Of a DNA stretch of 32,045 bases, positions 1 through 7,159 are shown one piece after another. The notes beneath the pieces were generated by a model. It saw only the letters and a list, made by a program, of their open reading frames with translations, made no database searches and had not been told where the DNA came from. Each line of letters begins with the position of its first letter. Positions within the stretch are counted from its first letter, which is position 1. Where the stretch lies: contig NZ_JACVZC010000069.1 of assembly GCF_016658545.1 (NCBI RefSeq), forward strand, positions 1 to 32,045. Direction: 5' to 3'. The stretch comes from Pseudomonas sp. S37. Lineage in GTDB: Bacteria; Pseudomonadota; Gammaproteobacteria; Pseudomonadales; Pseudomonadaceae. The position numbers and the translations under genes were made by a program.

Positions 1-42
<42 letters not shown>

Positions 43-56
43 GGACCGCGCAAGGC

Positions 57-2462
57 TTAAAAGCCGACTGTGGCAGACAGCAGATAGGTGCGCGGGGTCG
101 ACAGGGTCAAGCCCGGCTCGCTGTCGTCCGATGCCCCCGCCGAACTCCAGTAGCGATCATCCAGTACGTTCTCGACACTGGCACGCAAGGTCACTTCGGT
201 AGCATCCACCTTGAACGCATACCGCGCCCCCACGTCATAGCGTTCCCAGCCATCGATCTGCTTGCTGTTGTTCTGGTCCAGGTACTGCGAGCTGGAATGA
301 ATGCCGCGCGCCGTCAGGGTCAGGCCGTTCACCCCTGGCACATCCCACTCGCCACTCAGGTTGACGTTGTACTCAGGCGTGGCCGGCGCGCGGTTGCCGT
401 CGTAGGCACCGCCGACGGTATCGGTCAGCTCGCTGTCGATGTACATCACCCCGCCCAGCACACGCACGCCCTGGATGGGCTCACCGAACACGCTCAGCTC
501 GATGCCGCGGTTGTCACGCTTGCCGTTGGGGCCGAACACCCGCGAAGTGGCGTTGGTCTCGTAGGCTGGCTGGCGAATGCGGAAGGCGCTGGCCGTAAAG
601 GCCACCTGGCCAAAGTCATACTTTGCCCCCACTTCGACCTGGCGGCTGGTGAACGGCGGGAAGATCTGGTCTTCGTTGACCGAGGTCGACGGGGCGATCT
701 TGCCCTGGCTCAGGCCTTCCATGTAGTTGGCGTACAAGGACAGCTGGTCAGTGACCTTGAGCAACACACCGCCCGAAGGCGAGACCTTTTCTTCGTCATA
801 GGCAGTTTCGCCTTTGACGCCGTCGCTCCAGTCATCCACCTGCACCCGCTGCCAGCGCGCGCCCAGGGTCAGCAGCAGACGGTCGTCGAAAAAGCCCAGG
901 GTGTCGGCCAGGGCTACACCGGAAAAGCGGTTTTCCGTGTACACCTCGGGGTCGATGCGGGTGGGCGTGCCCGGCGTCGGCGTTGCGACCGGGTTGTACA
1001 GGTTGCTGGGCGCCGAAGCGTAGCGCGCACCGCCGTTGGTGAAGTCCATGTAGAAATAGCTGGCGGCTAGGTTCAGCTCGTGGCTGACCGGCCCGGTGTG
1101 GAACCAGTTGCGCAGGCCGGCCATGGCGGTGCGCACCGACTCGTCGCGGGTGAAGTCGCGCGGCTGCACGGTGAAGTCACCGGCATCGTTGATGATCGAC
1201 ACGTTATGGCGCAAAAAGTCGTGGTTGCTCTTGCGCGCACCGACCGCGCCATAGGCCAGCAGCGACTCGCTGATGTCGTACTCGGCATGCAGCGCGCCGA
1301 AGGTGTCGTTGGTGCGCGCCTTGCTCCAGGCCTGAGCATAGTTGTGGCGCACGTCGCTGGCATCCGGCACCTTGGCATTGGCGCCGATCAGCACGCGCTC
1401 CTGTGGCGCATCGGTATCGCGCTCGGTGTGGCCCAGGTCCGCCGACAGGCGCAGGTGCTCACCACGAAAGTCCAGGCCCAGCACCGCCATTTCGCGATCG
1501 ACGCTTTGATGATCCCATTCGGTATCACCCGACTGCTTCACGCCATTGAAGCGCACACCAAACTGCTCGCCCTCACCAAAGCGGCGGCCAATATCCACTG
1601 CGCCGCCGGCCTGGCTACCGGAGGCAAAACTGCCGGTGAATTCGCTGATCGGTTTGTCGCCAGCCCGCTTCGGCTGCACGTTGATGCCGCCGCCCACGCT
1701 GCCACGCGGCGAAATGCCGTTGAGCAACTGGCTGGGGCCTTTGATGATGTCGACCCGCTCGGCCATTTCCATGTCGATCGAGTAGGTCGGCAAGATGCCG
1801 TACAGGCCGTTGTAGGCGACGTCGCTGTTGAACAGGCTGAAGCCGCGAATGGTGAACTGCTCGAAGCGCCCACCGGCCGGGTTGGTGGCACGTACCGAAG
1901 GGTCACTGGCAATCAACTCGCCCAGGGTCCGTGCTTGCTGGTTCTTGACCACATCACTGGTGTAACTGGTGATGCTGAACGGGGTTTCCATGAAGTCACG
2001 CGAACCGAGCAGGCCTTGTGCGCCCTGCCGTGCTACCTGGCCACCGGCGTAAGGTGGCGATTCACCACTGGTGGCCAGGCCGCCGACGATGCTGGTCGGG
2101 GCAATTTCCAGGGCGCCACCGGCCTGCGGCGCAGGCACCAGGGTGAAGGCGCCCTCACCCACAGGCAGTAGCTGCAGGCCGCTGCCGCGCAGTAACTGGG
2201 CGAAACCTTCATCGATACTGTAGCTGCCGGACAGGCCGTTGCTCTGCCGGCCCTGCACCAGTGCCGGGTCCAGCGAAAGGCTGACACCGGCCTGATCGGC
2301 AAAATGGGTCAACGCGGCGCCCAGGCTGGCGGGCGCTACCTGAAAGGTGCGGCGCGCGGGCTCATCGGCCCAGGCCGGTGCACACAACAACAGGCTCATG
2401 GCGAACAACGGGTGCGCGGCGCGCGCCAGTGGGCGCAGGCGGCAAGACTTTACTGCAGGCAT
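57..2462 (-). CDS. TonB-dependent siderophore receptor with N-terminal signalling (STN) domain
   Basis: An 801-residue outer-membrane receptor of the FpvA/FoxA/FecA type, expected to take up a ferric-siderophore with energy from TonB. Residues 1-32 form a signal peptide (hydrophobic core AMSLLLCAPA, cleavage after AWA). Residues about 38-110 are a secretin/TonB short N-terminal domain, the part that contacts a FecR-type anti-sigma factor in the periplasm. A possible TonB box (EIAPTSIVG) follows at about 118-126. The plug begins near residue 160 (ETPFSITSYT, then RTLGELIASDPSVR and FTIRGF). The rest is the beta-barrel, ending in the typical terminal phenylalanine (ATVGF). The start is supported by a GGGGAG ribosome-binding site upstream. 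It is last in a sigma / anti-sigma / receptor set on the minus strand, so it is a transducing receptor. The siderophore cannot be named from sequence alone. Confidence 0.93.
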   Translation of the reverse strand: MPAVKSCRLRPLARAAHPLFAMSLLLCAPAWADEPARRTFQVAPASLGAALTHFADQAGVSLSLDPALVQGRQSNGLSGSYSIDEGFAQLLRGSGLQLLPVGEGAFTLVPAPQAGGALEIAPTSIVGGLATSGESPPYAGGQVARQGAQGLLGSRDFMETPFSITSYTSDVVKNQQARTLGELIASDPSVRATNPAGGRFEQFTIRGFSLFNSDVAYNGLYGILPTYSIDMEMAERVDIIKGPSQLLNGISPRGSVGGGINVQPKRAGDKPISEFTGSFASGSQAGGAVDIGRRFGEGEQFGVRFNGVKQSGDTEWDHQSVDREMAVLGLDFRGEHLRLSADLGHTERDTDAPQERVLIGANAKVPDASDVRHNYAQAWSKARTNDTFGALHAEYDISESLLAYGAVGARKSNHDFLRHNVSIINDAGDFTVQPRDFTRDESVRTAMAGLRNWFHTGPVSHELNLAASYFYMDFTNGGARYASAPSNLYNPVATPTPGTPTRIDPEVYTENRFSGVALADTLGFFDDRLLLTLGARWQRVQVDDWSDGVKGETAYDEEKVSPSGGVLLKVTDQLSLYANYMEGLSQGKIAPSTSVNEDQIFPPFTSRQVEVGAKYDFGQVAFTASAFRIRQPAYETNATSRVFGPNGKRDNRGIELSVFGEPIQGVRVLGGVMYIDSELTDTVGGAYDGNRAPATPEYNVNLSGEWDVPGVNGLTLTARGIHSSSQYLDQNNSKQIDGWERYDVGARYAFKVDATEVTLRASVENVLDDRYWSSAGASDDSEPGLTLSTPRTYLLSATVGF

Positions 2463-2528
2463 TGAACAAGGCTCCCCTTTATTTTCTACTACCGGTAATG
2501 ACCGGTGAGTGAAAAAAAGGGGACAGCC
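2463..2528 (-). promoter_or_regulatory. Receptor-gene leader with twin ACCGGT palindromes
   Basis: The 66-bp gap between the FecR-like gene and the receptor holds two ACCGGT hexamers (2491-2496 and 2501-2506), each self-complementary, separated by 4 bases. Seen on the minus strand they follow a T-rich run and precede an A-rich run and the GGGGAG ribosome-binding site. They could form a 6-bp hairpin with a 4-base loop, or be a protein-binding site or part of an ECF-dependent promoter. I see no clear -35/-10 pair and cannot choose between these. Confidence 0.35.
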
Positions 2529-3473
2529 TCACACACGATTTTCTCGCGCAGACAGGCTGACCCAGTAACGCGTACGTGCCTGCACCTGCAAAGGCAGGCT
2601 GGCAGCCAGCAATGCCAGCACCCGGTCGGTGTCGTCGAGGCGGAAGGTGCCGGTCACCCGCAGGCCCTCCAGCTCCGGCGCCCAACGCAACAGCCCGGGG
2701 CGATAGCGGCGCAGTTCGTGCAGCAACTCGCCAAGTGGGCGGTCGTCCAGCCGCAGCACACCTTCGCGCCAGCCCAGCGGCCAGGTGTCCAACGCGCTCG
2801 CAGGGCCGACGCCAGCCGCCTGCAAACGGGCCTGCTGCCCGGCCTGCAACCACTTCGCCGGGCCTCGTAACGGCTGCAGGTTGGCTGCCCCATCGACCAC
2901 CGACACCCGGCAGGCGTCATCGAACAGACGCAGACAGACCTCACTGTCATTGAGCGCCACCTGGCCGAAAGGCAGCTGCACATCAAGGCTCAAGCCAGCG
3001 GGCACCTTGACCGCGACTTCGCCGCGCAGCAGGGTCAGGCGTCGGGCGCCAAGGTCGATATCGACCGCACTGTCAGTGTTCAACTGCACGAAGGTGCCAT
3101 CGCTCAGCAGCACCTGCCGGCGCTCGCCCACCGAGGTTCTCAGGTCGGCGGTCCAGGCTTGCAGTGGTAGTTCACGGCTGACCAGCCAGGCCGCCGGCAG
3201 CAGCGCAGCCACGCCCAAGGCCTGTTTGAGCAGCGCCCGGCGGCCGGCATCCGGGCGGTCGAGGGTGGCCATGGCCAACGCCCCGGGCAAGCCGGAAAAA
3301 CGCGCACGCAAAAGCGATGCCTTTTGCCAGGCGTCTTCGTGCAGGCTGCTACTGGCCCGCCACTGTGCCAAACGCAGCAAGTCGCTTTCGCTGGCATCAC
3401 CAGCGTCCAGCAGTGCCAGCCAGTGGGCGGCGGCGCGCACCGCTTCGCGGGTTTCGGGCGAGTGGCTGGTCAT
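2529..3473 (-). CDS. FecR-family anti-sigma factor / sigma regulator
   Basis: A 314-residue inner-membrane regulator that normally holds an ECF sigma factor and is released when the cognate STN-containing receptor binds its ligand. The N-terminal 80 or so residues are the cytoplasmic DUF4880-type sigma-binding part (AAHWLALLDAGDASESDLLRLAQWR). A single hydrophobic stretch (ALGVAALLPAAWLVS) is the membrane anchor. After it comes the FecR domain (TSVGERRQVLLSDGTFVQLNTDS, then LTLLRGEVAVKV) and a C-terminal DUF4974-like part (RLDDRPLGELLHELRRY). An open frame extends 22 codons further upstream, but the ATG at 3473 is preferred. It overlaps the sigma-factor stop codon as ATGA (3470-3473), indicating translational coupling, and family members start near this point. 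It works with the flanking sigma factor and receptor. Confidence 0.9.
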   Translation of the reverse strand: MTSHSPETREAVRAAAHWLALLDAGDASESDLLRLAQWRASSSLHEDAWQKASLLRARFSGLPGALAMATLDRPDAGRRALLKQALGVAALLPAAWLVSRELPLQAWTADLRTSVGERRQVLLSDGTFVQLNTDSAVDIDLGARRLTLLRGEVAVKVPAGLSLDVQLPFGQVALNDSEVCLRLFDDACRVSVVDGAANLQPLRGPAKWLQAGQQARLQAAGVGPASALDTWPLGWREGVLRLDDRPLGELLHELRRYRPGLLRWAPELEGLRVTGTFRLDDTDRVLALLAASLPLQVQARTRYWVSLSARENRV

Positions 3474-3982
3474 GCCAGCTCGGCCAACAGGCAATGTTCG
3501 TAGGCCTGTGCCATGTAGCGCTTGACCGAACGCTCGCAAACGCCCAGGCGCTTGCCGATTTCGGCGTAGCCCAGGCCTTCCAGCTGGCTCCAGAGAAAGG
3601 CCTTGCGCACGGGCGCCTTCAGGCCGTCGAGCAGTTCATCCAGTGCTTGCAAGGTTTCCAGCAGTATCCAGCGCTGCTCTGGCGAAGGCACGTGTTGCTC
3701 GGGCAGCTGTGCCAGGGCATCCAGGTAGGCCTGTTCAAGGCTACGGCGCTGGTGGAAGTTGCTGAGCAGGCGCTTGCCCACGGTCAGCAGATAGGCGCGC
3801 GGCTCACGAATGTCTGCCAGCGGCTGGGCACTGGCCAGTACGCGCAGGAAGGTATCCTGGCTGAGGTCGGCGGCATCCCAGGCGTTGCCCATACGCCGGC
3901 GCAGCCAGCTTTCCAGCCAACTGCGATGCTCCCGGTACAGGGCAGGCAGGCCAGGATCGGTTGGCGGCGCGGCGTCGTACAT
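3470..3982 (-). CDS. ECF RNA polymerase sigma factor (FecI/PvdS-like iron-starvation type)
   Basis: A 170-residue extracytoplasmic-function sigma factor. Region 2 covers about residues 14-80 (LYREHRSWLESWLRRR, then DAADLSQDTFLRVLAS and EPRAYLLTVGKRLLSNFHQRR). Region 4 with its helix-turn-helix covers about 110-165 (AFLWSQLEGLGYAEIGKRLGV, then ERSVKRYMAQAYEHC). Length and layout are typical of FecI-like sigma factors. It heads the minus-strand set sigma, FecR-like, TonB receptor, overlaps the FecR-like gene by 4 bp, and has a Fur-box-like sequence just upstream. The expected role is to transcribe the receptor gene when iron is scarce and the cognate siderophore is present. Confidence 0.92.
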   Translation of the reverse strand: MYDAAPPTDPGLPALYREHRSWLESWLRRRMGNAWDAADLSQDTFLRVLASAQPLADIREPRAYLLTVGKRLLSNFHQRRSLEQAYLDALAQLPEQHVPSPEQRWILLETLQALDELLDGLKAPVRKAFLWSQLEGLGYAEIGKRLGVCERSVKRYMAQAYEHCLLAELA

Positions 3983-4001
3983 GTGGAAGGCCCTGCGGCA
4001 G

Positions 4002-4028
4002 CGTAAATAGGATTAATTCTAATTTACG
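4002..4028 (-). promoter_or_regulatory. Fur-box-like palindrome upstream of the ECF sigma gene
   Basis: An A/T-rich imperfect palindrome stands out in high-G+C surroundings. CGTAAAT at 4002-4008 mirrors ATTTACG at 4022-4028, with an inner ATTAAT core at 4012-4017. It lies 20-46 bp upstream of the sigma-factor start, where the promoter must be, because pgm ends at 4061. Iron-starvation ECF sigma genes are usually repressed by Fur with iron. The match to the GATAATGATAATCATTATC consensus is partial, so this is an inference from position and composition. Confidence 0.5.
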
Positions 4029-4060
4029 TTATACCGCAGAACCAAGCGCTTTGTTACCGG

Positions 4061-5698
4061 TCAGGCAATTGCCGCGTCCACCAGCACCTGGGCTTCTTGG
4101 ACCAGGCGCTGCAGGTGCGCCTCGTCGATGAAGCTTTCGGCGTAGATCTTGTAGATGTCTTCGGTGCCCGACGGGCGTGCGGCGAACCAGCCATTAGCGG
4201 TCATCACTTTCAACCCGCCGATTGCCTGGCCATTGCCCGGGGCGTGGCTAAGGATCTGCACGATCGGCTCACCGGCCAGTTCGGTCGACTTCACCTGCTC
4301 CGGCGCCAGCTTGCTCAGCAGGGCCTTCTGCCGTGCATCGGCCTTGGCCTCGACACGGGTGGCAAACGGCTTGCCCAGTGCTTCGGTCAGGTCGGCGTAA
4401 GCCTGGCTCGGGTTGCGCCCGGTGCGGGCGGTCATTTCGGCGGCCAGCAAGGCCGGGATCAGCCCATCCTTGTCGGTGGCCCAGACCGAACCATCGCGGC
4501 GCAGGAACGAAGCACCGGCACTTTCCTCGCCACCAAAGCCGAGCGAGCCATCGAACAGGCCCTGGGCGAAGAACTTGAAGCCCACCGGCACTTCGTACAG
4601 TTCACGGCCCAGGCGCTGGGTAACGCGATCGATCAGGCCGCTGGACACCACAGTCTTGCCCACTGCGGCATCGCTGCGCCATTGCGGGCGGTGGCGGTAC
4701 AGGTAATCGATGGCTACCGCCAGGTAGTTGTTCGGCTGCAACAGGCCATCGGCAGTGACGATGCCGTGGCGGTCGTGGTCCGGGTCGCAGGCGAAGGCCA
4801 CGTCGAAGCGCTCGCGCAGGCCGATCAGGCCCTGCATGGCGTACGGCGAGGAGGGGTCCATGCGGATCTGGCCGTCCCAGTCGACGGTCATGAAGCGGAA
4901 GGTCGGGTCGACCTCGGTGTTCACCACTTCCAGGTCCAGCTGATAATGCTTGGCGATCGCCGTCCAGTAGCGCACCCCTGCCCCGCCCAACGGGTCGACG
5001 CCCAGGCGCAGCTTGGCGTTACGGATGACATCGAAGTCGATGACGTTTTCCAGGTCGGCCACATAGTGGCTGATGTAGTCGTGGCGGTGGGTAGTCGGGG
5101 CCTGCAGCGCCTTGGCGTGGTCCATGCGCTGGACGCCCGCCAGGTTCGCCGCCAGCAGATCGTTGGCCTTGGCCTCGATCCACTTGGTCACGTCGCTGTC
5201 GGCCGGGCCGCCATTGGGCGGGTTGTACTTGAAGCCACCGCTTTGCGGCGGGTTGTGCGACGGGGTGATGACGATACCGTCGGCCAGGCCCTGGGCGCGA
5301 CCACGGTTGTGGCAGAGGATGGCGTGGGACACGGCCGGTGTGGGCGTGTATTCGTCATCCTTGGACAGCATCACCTGCACGCCGTTGGCGGCCAGCACTT
5401 CCAGTGCACTGGCAGTGGCCGGTGCCGACAGGGCGTGGGTGTCGGCGCCGATGAACAGCGGGCCGTCGATGCCTTTTTCCTGGCGGTACAGGCAGATGGC
5501 CTGGGTGATGGCCAGGACGTGGTACTCGTTGAAGCTCAATTCAAGCGAAGTGCCCCGGTGCCCCGAGGTGCCGAAGGCCACCCGCTGGGCCGCCACGGCA
5601 GCGTCGGGGCGGCCGGTGTAGTAGGCGGTGAGCAGCCGGGGAATATCGACCAGCACACTGGCCGGAGCCGGCTTGCCTGCCAAAGGACTGAGCGTCAT
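4061..5698 (-). CDS. pgm: Phosphoglucomutase (alpha-D-glucose phosphate-specific)
   Basis: A 545-residue cytoplasmic enzyme that interconverts glucose 1-phosphate and glucose 6-phosphate through a phosphoserine intermediate, feeding glycogen/trehalose and cell-envelope sugar synthesis. The catalytic phosphoserine loop is TPSHNP at residues 145-150 (Ser147). The Mg-binding loop is DPDHDR at 305-310, the sugar-binding loop GEESAG at 390-395, and the phosphate-binding loop RPSGTED at 508-514. The substrate loop AFGTSGHRG is at 41-49. All key residues are present, and the length matches the bacterial Pgm family of about 545 residues. It appears monocistronic on the minus strand, with only 78 bp between its stop and the sigma-factor start downstream. 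Confidence 0.96.
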   Translation of the reverse strand: MTLSPLAGKPAPASVLVDIPRLLTAYYTGRPDAAVAAQRVAFGTSGHRGTSLELSFNEYHVLAITQAICLYRQEKGIDGPLFIGADTHALSAPATASALEVLAANGVQVMLSKDDEYTPTPAVSHAILCHNRGRAQGLADGIVITPSHNPPQSGGFKYNPPNGGPADSDVTKWIEAKANDLLAANLAGVQRMDHAKALQAPTTHRHDYISHYVADLENVIDFDVIRNAKLRLGVDPLGGAGVRYWTAIAKHYQLDLEVVNTEVDPTFRFMTVDWDGQIRMDPSSPYAMQGLIGLRERFDVAFACDPDHDRHGIVTADGLLQPNNYLAVAIDYLYRHRPQWRSDAAVGKTVVSSGLIDRVTQRLGRELYEVPVGFKFFAQGLFDGSLGFGGEESAGASFLRRDGSVWATDKDGLIPALLAAEMTARTGRNPSQAYADLTEALGKPFATRVEAKADARQKALLSKLAPEQVKSTELAGEPIVQILSHAPGNGQAIGGLKVMTANGWFAARPSGTEDIYKIYAESFIDEAHLQRLVQEAQVLVDAAIA

Positions 5699-5793
5699 GC
5701 AAAAACCTCGAGTTCAACGGATGTTGGTGTTGGAACGTGCAGTGTACTGAGAGTTGCAGGGGCGTGCGATGGGCGGCAGCAAAGAAACAATGG

Positions 5794-5915
5794 CTTACGC
5801 GTTCCTTGTGGAGGCCCCTGTGGGAGCGGGTTCACCCGCGAAGGAGGCAGCGCGATGGCTGGCACCGGCTGCGCCGGTGTTCGCGGCTAAAGCCGCTCCC
5901 ACAGGAAGCGCGTAA
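5794..5915. repeat. REP inverted pair between pgm and the DUF1345 gene
   Basis: The left REP unit begins CCTGTGGGAGCGGGTTCACC at 5817, and its mirror ends in GCCGCTCCCACAGG at 5905. Between them are TTCGCGG-type cores. An outer CTTACGCG (5794-5801) is mirrored by CGCGTAAG just right of the pair, so the palindrome extends beyond the standard unit. The unit sits in the gap between the divergent pgm and DUF1345 genes. Confidence 0.8.
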
Positions 5916-5931
5916 GCCGCTCATCTTGCTT

Positions 5932-5959
5932 TTGACGGTCTAGAGTAGAGGCCATAACC
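5932..5959 (+). promoter_or_regulatory. Possible sigma70 promoter of the DUF1345 gene
   Basis: TTGACG at 5932-5937 is a good -35. CATAAC at 5953-5958 is a fair -10, with a somewhat short 15-base spacer. The ATG follows at 5977, after an AAGAGG ribosome-binding site. No better promoter is visible between the REP pair and the gene. Confidence 0.35.
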
Positions 5960-5976
5960 ATCAAAAAAGAGGCCCC

Positions 5977-6624
5977 ATGGCTTTCCACCGCCTGACCCAT
6001 ACCCACCCCCGCCTGAGCATCGCCGCCGCCGTCGGCCTGCTCGGCGCCTGGCTCATTCCCGCTGGCGACAGCGTGCAGCACATCCTCGCCGGCTGGAACC
6101 TGGGCGTTTGGCTTTACCTGCTGCTGGTGTTGTACCTGAGTTGCAGCGCCAACCCGGAAAAGGTGCGCAAGGTCGCCCGGGTCGAGGACGAAAACGCCGG
6201 CCTGGTCCTGCTTACCGTGTGCATTGCCGCCATCGCCAGCCTCGCCGCAGTCACCTTGCAACTGGTGTCCAGCCGCGGGCTGCAAGGCAGCGCCCTGGCC
6301 TTGCACTACCTTTACACGGGCCTGACGGTGGCCGGCTCCTGGTTGCTGATCGGCTGCATCTTCAGCCTGCACTACGCACGGTTGTTCTACACCGGGCAAA
6401 ACCACGAACCGCCCCTGCGCTTCGCCGATAACGAACGCAACCCGGATTACTGGGACTTCCACTACTTCTCGTTCACCATCAGCGTGGCCGTGCAAACGTC
6501 TGACGTAGGCGTTGCCGGGCGCGGCCTGCGGCGGGTGGTGCTGGCGCATTCGCTGGTGGGGTTCGTGTTCAATACGGCGATTTTGGGGTTTACCATCAAT
6601 ATCGCTGCCGGGCTGCTGGGTTGA
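5977..6624 (+). CDS. DUF1345 domain-containing inner-membrane protein
   Basis: A 215-residue protein of the DUF1345 family, whose function is not known. It has about five hydrophobic segments: about 16-27, 41-55, 75-97, 110-130 and a C-terminal stretch around 187-213. Family-typical sequences are HYLYTGLTVAGSWLL and the conserved DFHYFSFTISVAVQTSDV around residues 158-175. Length is normal for the family. AAGAGG lies a few bases before the ATG. It appears to stand alone, with the REP pair upstream and a 274-bp gap downstream. No function is assigned. Confidence 0.88.
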   Translation: MAFHRLTHTHPRLSIAAAVGLLGAWLIPAGDSVQHILAGWNLGVWLYLLLVLYLSCSANPEKVRKVARVEDENAGLVLLTVCIAAIASLAAVTLQLVSSRGLQGSALALHYLYTGLTVAGSWLLIGCIFSLHYARLFYTGQNHEPPLRFADNERNPDYWDFHYFSFTISVAVQTSDVGVAGRGLRRVVLAHSLVGFVFNTAILGFTINIAAGLLG

Positions 6625-6747
6625 CCGAGCCGTTCGTCTGAAAGCGCTAAGTGTTGAACACCTGAAAAACGCGGTAAATCACCGTGAAAACAGGCGTTAT
6701 CCAGCAAGGAAAACGTTTGCCATGCCGCCCCCCGAAAAAGCACGTCG

Positions 6748-6772
6748 ATGACAAGGATGTGACCTTTGTCAT
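6748..6772. promoter_or_regulatory. Inverted repeat upstream of the DUF1652 gene
   Basis: ATGACAAGG (6748-6756) and CCTTTGTCAT (6763-6772) mirror each other with one extra base and a 6-base centre. It lies about 130 bp before the DUF1652 start, with an extended -10-like TGCTATGTT at 6821-6829 in between. It could be an operator. There is no T-run after it, so it is not an obvious terminator for the DUF1345 gene. Confidence 0.35.
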
Positions 6773-6898
6773 GCATTAGTACATTTGTCGTATTTGCACC
6801 CGAGAATCGCGCCTGGCAGGTGCTATGTTTACCTTCCCGGCGGCCGCATCGATGTGGCCACCCGCTCACCAGGTCCAGGTACGGACAAGGAGGCTGGC

Positions 6899-7159
6899 AT
6901 GAACAAGATGACGTTCCCCAACGCCTGCCAGGTGATGCGCTGGCATTTCCACCCGCTGGGCTTCGAGGCCAACATGGATGCGCCACGCAGCATGGTCGCA
7001 CGGCTGTTCGACCGCGCCACCGGTGAAACCGTGCTGGCGATTGCCGGCATCCCCTGCGCGGCGATCATGGCTGCCGCCGATGTAGAACGCATCATCGAGG
7101 CCGTCGAGGCGGAGATGGATTGCTTTATCCCCGCCTTTACCTTGCGCGACGCGGTCTAA
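6899..7159 (+). CDS. Small DUF1652 domain-containing protein
   Basis: An 86-residue soluble protein. The sequence MRWHFHPLGFEANMD, followed by SMVARLFDRATGETVLAIAGI and a helical acidic end (ADVERIIEAVEAEMD), fits the DUF1652 family, which is common in Pseudomonas and has no established function. The open frame runs back to 6785, but ATG 6899 is preferred because AAGGAGG lies just upstream of it and the protein then has family-like length. Its last codons overlap the 3' end of the convergent MHYT-GGDEF-EAL gene by 4 bp (7156-7159). Confidence 0.82.
   Translation: MNKMTFPNACQVMRWHFHPLGFEANMDAPRSMVARLFDRATGETVLAIAGIPCAAIMAAADVERIIEAVEAEMDCFIPAFTLRDAV

Noticed and set aside
4097..5890. Long plus-strand open frame opposite pgm
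   Set aside because: The minus strand encodes an intact phosphoglucomutase with all active-site loops. The plus frame runs on into REP sequence.
6672..6684. CGGT-ACCG mini-hairpin after the DUF1345 gene as a terminator
   Set aside because: Only 4 bp of stem and no T-run; not strong enough to call.
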